64,000 nt of DNA from Chrysopilus asiliformis (taxonomy: Eukaryota; Arthropoda; Insecta; Diptera; Rhagionidae), in the NCBI GenBank assembly GCA_964034945.1, contig OZ035963.1, positions 62,221,182-62,285,181 of the forward strand, in the 5' to 3' direction. Positions within the stretch are counted from its first letter, which is position 1; each line of letters opens with the position of its first letter. Positions 25,119 through 36,342 of the stretch are shown in pieces. The position numbers and the translations under genes are program-made. The notes beneath the pieces are model-generated. The model was not told the origin of the DNA, did no database searches, and was given only the letters and a program-made list of their open reading frames with translations.

Positions 25119-25640
25119 TTTACAAGGAGAATAGGTGGTTGTGAAAGACTTTTCAAGGGTGTTTTGAGAAATTAAATCTAAAAATTGAATAAATCCATCG
25201 AAAAGAACAAGTTTTGATGGAAGAATTGTTATAGAATTGTTATTGGAAACTAAATTCCCGGTTATAACAATTTCTGGATACCAGTTTTAATTTCAAAGGC
25301 GGTTACAAAGAGCTTCTAAAAATGTCGTTGATGAAGGTATCCTTCTTACAAACTAGAAACAGGCTCCTAGATTGCTATCTGCAGCGAATCTGTCGAAAAG
25401 TTTTTTTTACAAAGAGGGCGACTTTCATCAGGCGCAGCCTATATTCTGAGACATGAAAACAAGGACTAATTAAGCAAATTTAAATAAACTTTAGAACCTA
25501 ATGATGCAAAAAATCTACTGATAATCAGAACAAACCAACCATCTAATCTCAATTTCCGTCATTTACCTTGAATTTCGTTCATTCCAACTCGAAACCACAT
25601 CACCTGGAAATATGTCAGGCCAGGGGGCATTCAAATAATA

Positions 25641-26081
25641 TTGCAATTTCAAGAAAATTTCCATCCAAACAAACATTTCAGACCCACGTATGGGGGGCTG
25701 CGTTACTGCACCGGTCTCCCATATCGATTACTAATCATTAGAATCGTTAACTTTTACTTATACTCAAGTAGTCGTCCAAATCACGACCACATAGAAAATT
25801 CTGATTGGGTCAACAAACTCAGGTATGAAAGATCATTTGGCATTTACACTTTCGCCGGATACCTTTGGCGTGGCTGCGGCTACCCAATCGCGTATAGTGC
25901 ACCCAAATACGGTTCTGTGCCATTCGAGAGTGCAGTTTTTCCATATCTACTGATATTTCTATGCAAAGCACGTATGGATTTAATGTTGGTTAAACACAAA
26001 ACATACCGCATAGAGACGTTAACGTCAGGTAGGAGACTGCTAGGTAGATTCGGTTTACGGTTGAATGATTCGCGGACCTAG
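25641..26081 (+). CDS. Hypothetical 146-codon ORF, unidentified
   Basis: This is one of the longest uninterrupted frames outside simple repeats. It is rich in Tyr, Arg and aromatic residues (for example TFAGYLWRGCGYPIAYS) and ends LNDSRT. GC content here is clearly above the flanks. I see no signal peptide, clear membrane segment or known motif, and no convincing splice sites at its edges. It could be a fragment of a mobile-element protein or a non-coding conserved block. Treat it as weakly supported. Confidence 0.2.
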   Translation: MQFQENFHPNKHFRPTYGGLRYCTGLPYRLLIIRIVNFYLYSSSRPNHDHIENSDWVNKLRYERSFGIYTFAGYLWRGCGYPIAYSAPKYGSVPFESAVFPYLLIFLCKARMDLMLVKHKTYRIETLTSGRRLLGRFGLRLNDSRT

Positions 26082-26969
26082 CCTAGATCGCCCGAGCCCT
26101 TCTTAAGTATACTGCCCACATATTACTGTTGAATTTTCTCCATCCAAGCCATAATCATTTTTGCAAATAGTCCAAGACGAAAGCAATATTTTTAGAAATT
26201 TGAAATAAATTCATTGTGAATGGCGTTTAAGTCATTATCGAGCGTGTGTTTGAAACCATTTTCAATGCAAGGGGTCTCAAATCGAGTTTTATAGGTTTTT
26301 TTTAACTTAAAACATAAAATTTTTTCGTGACATCATTTGTTAAAAGATTTCATTGTGATTCTAGTCCCTCAGAAGATTCAAAACATAAACGGGGAAATCC
26401 TGAAATAAAGAAAAATCCTATCAGACGAAAGTCTACTAATTCCTAACTTCCAAACTAAATGCCAAACTGCAAGTTCGCATTAAAAAAATCCTTGTACAGC
26501 ATCTGAAAGCTAGTTAAACTGCATCTGATGAAGATCTTCGCTATCCAGGCTCGAAAGTCCTGCGACATATTTTATGGTATTTTACGGACAGTCTCTAACA
26601 ATCAAAAGTTTTTAAAAACTGATTCCAAAAAATCTTTTCGTGTATCATATTTTAATTTTATCACTTCTTCTCTCTTAGACCCGTGGGAAAATTTTCTTGT
26701 TTTGTCATTTAAAAAAACTGCGGCGTTGTTTGGTAAAGATTTTCAATAATTCTTCTATGAATCAAGTTTAAAGATGAAAACAGCACACAATTTCGAAAAT
26801 GAGTGACAATTTCCGTTGAGAAATTTTTCTAGAAAACCGGATGATCGCCCTATACAGAATTTTTCTCGAAAATGTTTAAAAAATATCTGATGTGAACAAC
26901 ACTTGACTTTCTTAGAGAAAATCTACGTCCATGGGCAATTTACACCATAACCATAAATCCACCATAATC

Positions 26970-27230
26970 CAGCAGTTAGACATGCTGTCCCGGTGTCCCG
27001 GAAACAAAACTTCTATCCCGGAATATTGCAATCTAGTGTTTTAATTTCTTGATCCCTAAAGAAATCGACCCCATAACCTAAAAATATTGACCCACGGCTC
27101 AGTTTCCTCAGAAATTACAGCCTCTAGCGTATTTTTCTTGAAAACAATTCGCCTGCGGCGCATTTTATGAGATAATTTTCAATAATGGGATGTTTGTTTC
27201 TAAAATTTTTACCTGCAGCTCAATTTTTCC
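26970..27230 (-). mobile_element. CCGGGACA family fragment, reverse orientation
   Basis: ACATGCTGTCCCGGTGTCCC and TATCCCGG are followed by an exact CCTGCGGCGCA word (27152) and a variant ACCTGCAGCTCA (27210). The module order is that of the reverse-oriented family. Confidence 0.55.
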
Positions 27231-27308
27231 TGTATTTTGAAAACACAAAACGCCCAAAACAATTTTTGTATAACAAAAACAAAAACTGAAACAAACCCAC
27301 TATAATCA

Positions 27309-28551
27309 GGGGCCTTATCAGGGAACTCGAATCGAAAATGAAATGCACGGAAATGTTTGAAACGGTATCAGCTAACTCGAAATCGATCAAATATTTTTCA
27401 TTCATTTTCGGTTTGCTCGAACACTTTTCAGTCACCGGAAATGAAACTCGAAAGGAAAATTTAAGTCATATGTTTTTGTAAGAATTTTTTTTTTTCTTAC
27501 AAAACATATTTAAATTGCTTGGAAAGTCTATTAAAAATAAGGAAAAGTTGCATCTAACATATAATATTTAGTTATTTACGATTTTAAACGAAATGAATTG
27601 AATTTTCTTACTATTCTTGGATAGAAAACGCTGTCATCACTTCCGTCACTTTTATCTGGCACTTATTTCACATTCACTTTTATCCGATTCTTATTTTAAT
27701 TTTTTTAAGCTGCCGGAATTAATTTCACAATAAAGAAAGCGCAAAAACTAACAGTAAATTATTTACAACTATTCGAGAATGACACTTAATATCTCCACGA
27801 AGTTTCCAAGTTACCAGCAAGTTTTTCGTTTTCGATTAATTTATGGCAGTACTTTTTACTCGAAACGAAAGTGTTGCCAATGCAATTCAGTGGCGGCTCG
27901 TGTATATTTGAAATGAGGAGGCAAAGTTTTTTTTAGTTCTTTAAATTTTTTTATGATACGACCACAGAACTATATAACATAGAACAACTGTCACCATACA
28001 AAGCTCTGCTGAAAAATTGTCCCAAAAATATTTCCCTCTATCGTACTTGAACGCATTCACTGAACTGTATAAGGTCGCGAAATTCAAATTTCGTTTGCCG
28101 CGATATTCAAATTTCACAAGTTTGAGACTAACTTTAGGCGCCAACATCAAAAACTAACTTTAGGCGTTAACACCCAGCTCACGTTTTAAACGAGACGGCT
28201 ATATTTATTTTCATACGGTTATCTTGTTCTTAGAAAAAGTTGTATGAAAGGATTTGTACGAATCGGAGGCTAGCCTCTATGAAGAGAATTTCTAGTTTAT
28301 GTTTTAGAGAATTCGACATTAGAGAATAGGATTTTCTTTTAAATTATTATTTTCTGAACATACAGATTTTTATACAGTCCATTATGGTATAAAAAATTAA
28401 AGGCATACGTTAGAAAAACATTTTTATAAAATGTTATGAGGAGGCAATGCCTCCGTTGCCTCCCCTATAAAGCCGCCACTGATGCAATTCGTTTTCGAGT
28501 ATGGCGTTCGAGTTGATTTGATTTTCGATTCGAGATACATGATAAGGCCCC
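27309..28551. mobile_element. DNA transposon remnant with GGGGCCTTATCA ends
   Basis: The left end GGGGCCTTATCAGGGAACTC and the right end (complement of GGGGCCTTATCATGTATCTC) share a 12-nt perfect core and CTCGAATCGAAAAT further in. The interior repeats ACTCGAAA/TTTTCGAGT motifs. A hAT element is inserted inside it. No target duplication is evident and no transposase frame survives. Confidence 0.75.
27888..28481. mobile_element. 594-bp non-autonomous hAT element, nested
   Basis: The termini are CAGTGGCGGCT and its complement. Next to the right end it carries GAGGCAATGCCTCCGTTGCC. It is flanked by a perfect 8-bp duplication ATGCAATT (27880-27887 and 28482-28489), diagnostic of hAT transposition. 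It lies inside the GGGGCCTTATCA element, so it is the younger of the two. Confidence 0.95.
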
Positions 28552-30848
28552 AGACTTTCGAAAAATTCACAAGTAAATTCGAAGCATTAAGAATTAGCAC
28601 ATTTTAGGAAAAAAACGTTTTGCCCTCAGCACCTGTCGTTTCGAATTTTGAAATTCTCCCACCAAATTTGTGGTCGGCGACCCCAAAGAGCCTCTAATGC
28701 CAGATTTCCTAACACTAAGTTCGCGATCGGCGACCCCGAAAGCCCCCTAATTGTGATTTTTTTCCACCACACATTGATTTTTCGAATATTTTCCAATAAA
28801 AATCTTGTCAAGCATGCGTCTACAATTTCGTCGAGAAACTTTCAAAATTTCAATTAAATGGCCAGCAATTTTCGCACAAATCGATGCGATGTGACCTTAT
28901 GCGGGGGTCACAAGGTACAACTAAGACCTCACCCCAGAAATTTTGTTTTTTTTACTGTGCATTGCGCAATTTGTGTAAAGGTTGGGCCCCATCCAGATGC
29001 TTTCTGCTTGCATAACATGTAATCAGAAGAAATAAAAATTTCTATCTTTCTGGTATGGAATCATCATGTCAAAGGCGGTCAGGCCTCCCGTCGAATATAA
29101 ATATATTGCGGTCAAACCTCCTTCAATAACATCGCAACGCGTTAAAGTCATCTTAAGCCGAAAAGACAAAGCCATCTTAAGGAATGTGAGAAATTCTTTT
29201 GACCGGTAATTACGTGCTATTTTCCCAATCCGAAATAAAATCTGATATTTCGTATCATTTCAGTTTTTCCACAGCACCACAAAAAAAAAATACAATACCA
29301 ACTTTTATTATAATCTCATGCCGTTAATAATGATCTTGCACTGGATTTTATTTTTATAGCACGGTCGATGGCCAAAGTTGAATAGAAAGTAGTTTTTTTT
29401 TTACTCCCCAAAATGTGTGTTCCTTTTTGGTAGGTACCCGAAATTATGTTGTAGCGATGTTTTAATGCCTAATTGGTAGGCGGCTACCGATAAAATGGAT
29501 TGACTGTACCACCTCTGTGATTATTATCCGATCCCTCTCAGGTGATCTGACGCTAAACATACACGAAATTAAGAAAAACAAGGACCGCCACCACAATGAG
29601 TAAATTCAGAGTGGATCAAAAAGATACAATGTTTGAAATTTCCCTCCAAAAAAACAAAACATAACTCCATTAACCGATTGTGATTGTGTGTTTAATCCGA
29701 ACTCCATTGTAGCGTAACATTTTTTTTTATTAATTCAACGCTAAGAACAATCGAAGAAATGAAAGTGAAACATCATCTCATCGTCTTCGTGTTCGTCTTT
29801 GCAGCAAACTTTTATGCTTGCTTTCTATTGCAAAACTTAATAAATATAAAGTAGTCGTTCATCTTAAGATGATGGAATCATTATCTAATTATGTTAATTT
29901 TTCGCATCAAAAAATCTCTTTATGCTCATAAAGGTGTGACCGTTATTTCATTTTACGTAAGAATTTCACACAAAAATTCATAAACAATAACCGCTTGTCA
30001 AACATTCAAAAGTTATGCTTGTTAAAATAAAATGAATATAAACTTTATAAAAAAAAAATTTTATCATTTCATTGGGTATCACACAAAATTTTTGTTAATT
30101 TTTTTTTCACAAAAATGTGGAGAAATGACAGCTTAGAGATTTGTTGTACAAAACAGCCATACATCTTAATTAATGTAAATGAAATACAATTTTAATTTGA
30201 TGAAAACATAAAAGTCATTCAATTACGATACGGTTTTATGTTTTATGGCGCAACATTAGCAAAACACATTTCAGGAAAAAAATGTTAAAATAAGTCTATG
30301 AAAACGCTTTTAACGAATTAAATTTAAAAAGAAAACTTGAAGACTTGAAAGCCCTTCGAACGGTAAGAAACTGATTTTCCGCCCTTGTTTAGACGATGAA
30401 AACCCACATGGCATCAGGAAATTCGTCCGGTTTATTCAATTTCATTTGTACTTCTGAAAAATAGGCAGGCTTCATTGTGTAGAAAATATCCCTACTATCA
30501 TTTTGGGTGTCTGGCACGTATTTGCCACCAAATAACATACATATAATAGTGCCAGATACGTTCCTTACACCAAAAATGCTATTAGGTTTGATAAAAAGCG
30601 TAACTTTCAATGTTTTGTTTAAAAACATTTCTTGACCAATACTTGCGCGGGATTCAAATTTCTAAAAATGAATTGTAAGTTCTATACAGACCCAAGAAAT
30701 TCTCTTCATAGAGGCCAAAAATTGAGTGTAGCAAAACTCTCTTTCCATGGATGTAACTCTCAAACAGCCGAACCGATTAAGCTAAATTTTTTGTTTGCCA
30801 TTTCTGAAAAAAAGAGACAACATTGGTAACACAATTTCGGTGAACACA

Positions 30849-31210
30849 AACCAGAACCAAAACCAAATTTTAGAAACCGCAACTAGAACCAAATTTTAGA
30901 AACCAAAACCAGAACCAAATTTTTGAAATTCTGGAAATCAAAACCAAAACCAGAAGAAAAAATTTTGAAATTTTAGAAACCAAAACCAGAACCAATTTTT
31001 TGAAATTTAGGAAACCGAAACTAGAACCAAGTTTTTGAAATTTTAAAAACCAAAACCAAATTTTTGAAATTTTAGAAAACAAAACCAGGACCAAACTTTT
31101 GAAATTTTAGAAACCAGAACCAAATTTTTTTGTTTTTCAGAATCAAAACCAAAATCTAGATATCCAATTCTCCCGTGAACCAAAACCGAACTTTTGAGTT
31201 GCATCTCTGA
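30849..31210. repeat. Tandem array of a ~36-bp AACC-rich unit
   Basis: About eight units of the type ACCAAATTTTTGAAATTTTA plus GAAACCAAAACCAG follow one another. The right edge ends TTGCATCTCTGA, the inverted form of the hAT-like terminus at 9241, so the array probably expanded within such an element. The long minus-strand frame across it is repeat-derived. Confidence 0.8.
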
Positions 31211-33239
31211 AAAAGGATTTCAAATATTTTTAAGAAAGTGACGAGTTTTGATGATCTTACAATACCCAAGGGTTAGGGCATCAAACGCTACGCCTTAGCG
31301 CTTTAGTATTAGAAAAATACGCTATTAATATCAGATATTTCACATTTCTGAAAAAAACACTCAAAATTTGTCAAAATAGTGAAACCACTGTTATATAAAC
31401 ACGAAAGTAAATCAAATACAAATTCTAATGACAACATTGGGTAGTGTCAACAATTTCTATACCAACAAATTGATGACGAAACTCAGACAACTTACAGATT
31501 GTTGAACATTCAATTTCGAATTGAATTTTACGACTCTACGGACAATTGGACCCCACACAATGGCCATAATACTGTGTAGATTACTTATTATTACTGGGCT
31601 CTGGCTGGTGATCAAGCATGGACCACGGTTGAAGGAAAGACCACACGAATCGCTGCTCTTCTACTGATCTCTTGTTCGTCAGATCATCATCATCGTCGTC
31701 GTCTTCATAATCATTATTATCCATGTCGGACGTTTATATTATTTAATTCTAGCATAAGTTCCAAACATGATTGCGGCGCACGCATTTCTATCTTCCGTGC
31801 ATTACGATTTTATTGTTTCCATTAAGTTTGGCTCGCTAAGATATGGCAACCGACCCGTGGAATATGCATCTACATATCATGTATTTATGCTGTTGATAGC
31901 CGTAATAAAATGTTTCTTTGATGTTGACCTTTCGATCGTTTGGATCGCTCACAAATTATTTGACTTCTATTAAGATAATGAGCGGTGAATTATGACTGCG
32001 ACATAAGGTCACTGTTGCCCTTGAACGGGAAATGCACGCGTACGCGATCACCGTGTCCACCGATCAATGATCCTGCGGCGCATTTCGAAAACCAGTGAGT
32101 CATTCTCGTGACTTGATGAGTGAAAATACATGAAATTTCAGAAGATCTGATCGAATCTTCTAGCCGTCCCGTTGAGGTGAAGATCGATTTACAATGCCCA
32201 CACCTTTCTTATGGATGATCTTCAAAGTGTCGTGTCGTGAAGAATGACTGAAGAACAACACACGTCGCGCAAAAGATGTCTGGAGTATTTGACACTTTTG
32301 TCACTGATTGCTCAACAATGTGTGATGCAGTGTGGCATGTGGCTAATATTTTAGGTGTAGATCACCTCTAGGCGAAATATCACACTCCCTTCAGCATCAC
32401 AAAAGTGATCTCGAATTCAATTATGGGCACGATTTCAATCAAATTCTGTTTTGATGGAGAGGTGTTGCTCCTCGAACTTTCGTACCGATCATAGGCGGCG
32501 ATCAACAACGGGTTTTCTATATCTGAACCGTAAAAACAATAACGTATTGTTATAGAAAACCTAAATAATCGTATGTTAGGAACGATCTGAAATGAAAGGC
32601 AAATAAATAACCAAAACCGGAGATCATTTGATCTTTTCTCCACGATCGATTAAAAAGGTTTGTTACTCTGCTTCGCGAAACTTCATGTGTATTTATTACT
32701 GATCTATCGCCGAGCTGTCGATCAAAAATCGTGGCGGTTTCTTCCGTTTTTCTTACGATCGTGATGGAGGAGAAAGTCGAGAATTTCGGTGTGCTGCAAT
32801 TTAAAGGTTCGGCCAAATGGTTATGTGGGTTACAATCAATATGAGTTTATGATTTCCTCAAGGAGTTTCTTGATCCGATCATCGGATACTGTGATTAACC
32901 GGATTGGTAGGAGGATTTAAATAAACATAAATTTATGCGATCCAACCATATTAAAGAGAGTTTTCTTCATAAATTCTTGTTTTTTTTTATCATAACGTGA
33001 CATTAATGATTACGACCTATAAAATCTGTCAGATTAGTATTTTTGTAGTGCAAGCAATTTACATGCTATTATTAACTCCTACATAATACATGATTTTCAA
33101 TTGGAAATAAAAATTCAGTCAATTATTTGAGAAAATAGCATTTTTTTGTAAATTTCACAATAAAACTTGGAGTTTTCACATTTCCTTAATTTTTGAAGGG
33201 AGATGGAAGAAAAGGACGAGCGATAGGGTTAAAATTTCG

Positions 33240-33615
33240 CAAAATAGTTAAGGTGGCCATATTTTCTTGTTAATCCGGGATAAGATGAGCGGGGGAGGGG
33301 GGGTTTTAGGGCTTCAACGGAACAATGATGAAACAACAAATTTTGTATAGAAAACCAAGGAAAAACAATGAAAAAATTTGTGCCGCCGGGGAAAAAATTG
33401 CAAACAAAATGTTACACAATGACTAGATCAAAATCTATGCACCTCTAAGCGAAAAAACCCATTTTTTACTCTCTCCACGTTCCATAAACAATAGCAAAGG
33501 AAATTGGAAAAAATACTGACAAAGAGAAATGCGCCACAGGCCAAATCTTTTGAGAAATATACACCTTTTTGTGGAAAACCGATGAAAAAATACGCCGCAG
33601 GTAAAAAACTATGTA
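33240..33615 (+). mobile_element. CCGGGACA family fragment
   Basis: It begins AAGGTGGCCATATTTTCTTG, continues ATCCGGGATAAGATGAGCG and a G-run, then has three GCGCCGCAGG-type words (33383, 33530, 33591). Confidence 0.55.
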
Positions 33616-34407
33616 AGAGAGGCTGTGACGACGCACGTGTGATATGATATCGGGTCAAAAATCGTCCACAAATTTATATAACGACATATTTTTTCCTTAA
33701 TCCTTAATTTACATGGTGGTCCAAGGGTGTTACCAGAAAATATAAACTTATTCTTAATTTTCGAAAAAAAAATGATTTTACAACTCGATACAATTCCAGT
33801 AATTCACCAAACCATCGTGACCTTTCAAAATTACGCAGAAATCACGGAAATTTCGCCAAAACAGAAAATTCAGATCGCATATTTTCACACACCAAGTTAC
33901 TGTCTTCAATCGAATCCAGCAACATTGTTGCTGGAAAAAATTACCAAGAATTCGGAAAATTGTTGGTTTTTTGTGGCACTGCCTGCACCCATAAATCGTG
34001 AGTGATTTAAAAAGAGTTGTTTTTCCACTGGACAACCACTTGTCAATCATTGGCTACACTATCGTTGCTAAAAGCGTTTCTCCACACACTCGCACGCCAT
34101 ACAGAAATTGATAAATTTTTTAACAACCAGTTCACATACCATCACTACCGACCGCACCACCAACCAACAAATGATTGTGCGTACGTGAATTAAAAATGAC
34201 TTCGGTTAATGTTTTCACTTTTCAAAATAATTCGATTCGATCCGCTCCAGTTTTTAGGCCCACCAAAGAATCCCCCATAAAACATTGGCCACATTAGGGC
34301 CCATACTATAGTATAGTTGTAAGACAAAAATCGCAAGAGGGTTATTCGAATTCATGTCTTATTGTTAGCTATGGAGGTGGCATCCACAGAATCTACGCCT
34401 GGTTTGT

Positions 34408-34977
34408 ATGGTTGTTCAAGCAATCATCTGTATATGGATATACCATCGAAGGGAATGGCCATATTTCGTAGAATTCACTTCAATCATCAAATTGGGCAGC
34501 AGAAACGTGAGATCTGAAAACGTGATTTGTGGCCAAGACATGCCTTCCTTGCGGTTCGTACACAGAAACCGAAATCAAGAATCAGCCGTCGTTCCCCGGA
34601 TCTCTGCTCCTACCTTGGACGTCTTGTTGTGGTTTCTGGATTTCGGTCCATTCGTACTTTTCCAGTCCACAACACAATTCCTCTTACGTCAATTTCAATG
34701 AGGCCGAAGCATCCCCACAACAGAAGATTCCCCCAAAGACCAAAAATTCAATAAGTTCTTGGGCTGATCTCGTATCAAGTGTAGTTTTTCATCTCCATCT
34801 GGAGGTGCCCCATAAGAACGTTTTCACAGGGAGTCCAAGAATTGGCATTTGATTGAGGAAGACTTGTTGTCTCTTGTAATATAGGCATGTAATTATTGTG
34901 CTGAGATGCTGTAAACCTGTATTTTCTAACAGCTTCCTAAGTCGTTCTTGGGATTCACGAGTTTTCCATGTGGTCAT
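34408..34977. other. GC-richer block with overlapping short ORFs in several frames
   Basis: Plus-strand frames of 75 to 107 codons overlap here, and a 62-codon minus frame ends the block. None shows a recognisable domain. The block has higher GC than the introns around it and may be a decayed transposon coding region or a regulatory block. Confidence 0.2.
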
Positions 34978-35544
34978 AAAATTCTCACAATGTGAAATAA
35001 ACGCAGTGTTGAAGGTTTTCCTTTCACTGCCGCTTTTTTTTCTGTTTTCCTTTGACGGACGTACGAACTAGCGAACGTGGTCTAATTAAATACTTCCTGA
35101 ATTCCGCGAAAAACTAAAAATTCTTTGCCTTCAATTCCCAACGTGAAATTCTTTCTGGAATCTTTAGAATGAGGACACACAATTCATCCGTACAAATCAA
35201 TTAACAAAGTTGTCGATTGTCGGAGGAAATAAAGTGTTTTATGACGTACCTACGAAATCGACAGAACACGGAAATTCCATTCATCCTGCGGAAATGAGAT
35301 CTGGTACTTTTCCTGACAGCCACTTCCAGACAACAATGAAATTGCAATACACACTCCAACGTAAAGAATGAGAGAGAATTTCAGGAATCATGCCAATGCA
35401 ATACAAATACGAGAATATCCTTCGAAAGGATATTGGAAACTGTTCTTCATTTTAGTTTCTTGATGTTTTCTTTGGAGTTTTATCTTCGAAATTCCTTTCC
35501 CTTAAGTGTTTTTTTTTCATGATTAGATTCAAAAAAATAATAAA

Positions 35545-35800
35545 CCTGACCCAAGTTAACTTTTTGACAAGTCAACTCTGGCCTATAGCAGGCAGATGGA
35601 GTTATCCGTTATTACATGACATTTCATCATTGAAATACCCATCTCAGGTCAACCCGTCCATCTCCTTATGCCCTAGTTTACTTGCCGCAGGTTTAATTTT
35701 TGAATTTCTCCCACCACAAGCTGACACATTTTTACTTTTCCTAACGCAGGTAGGTGAACGCTCGCAAATCTTTCGAAAACTATGCGCTATTATGAAAAAA
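35545..35800 (-). mobile_element. Decayed relative of the 272-bp MITE, reverse orientation
   Basis: Sequence blocks such as AGTTAACTTTTTGAC, ATCTCAGGTCAAC, TGAATTTCTCCCACCAC and GCAGGTAGGTGAACG follow the reverse complement of the 272-bp MITE in order, with many substitutions and no clean termini. This is an older insertion of the same lineage. Confidence 0.7.
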
Positions 35801-35964
35801 AGTTCTCAAGATTTTTGATTTCCGCATATCCGTCCGTCTGCCCACAATAACTTTCGATCCCACCATAAAACCATAACTCTAGAGTTAATAATAAAAAATT
35901 CAAGAAATAAGGTGTCAAGAAGTCTTAGCACAGCAAGCTTCTTAATCAAAAATGCACTCCCCAA

Positions 35965-36339
35965 GCGTGGTATTACACACGGCAACTTTCGAGCTTACTT
36001 AAGCCGATTTTTGGGAGAAACGACTGAGGAGGGAAAAGTTGCCACTCGAAATCATGGCTTATCGACAATCTGCATACATGCAAAGCGTGTGAACCGGTTT
36101 GGGAAAAGTAGTAGGCAGAAATCATTTTCGTTCTGACCGTCAGCAGGTAAAGATCTTGGGAAGTATATGAGCAGCAGCAATTTCAATGGTTTGAGTCCAC
36201 ACACACACACATGTAAACTTGTGTAGCATATGCAAACAGGGTTGGCTTATTTAAGCCACAAGTGTAAGCACATTGGCTTATTAAGCCCAAAAGTTGCCGG
36301 CTTAAATAAGCCCGAAAGTTGCCGTGTGTAATGCCACGC
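35965..36339. mobile_element. 375-bp MITE with 41-bp inverted ends
   Basis: The ends GCGTGGTATTACACACGGCA... (35965-36005) and the complement at 36299-36339 match at all but about three of 41 positions. Both flanks carry the trinucleotide CAA (35962-35964, 36340-36342). A 3-bp duplication is seen in PIF/Harbinger and some CACTA elements; the target is not the usual TWA, so the superfamily is open. A second GGCTTATTTAAGCC motif recurs inside. Confidence 0.88.
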
Positions 36340-36342
36340 CAA

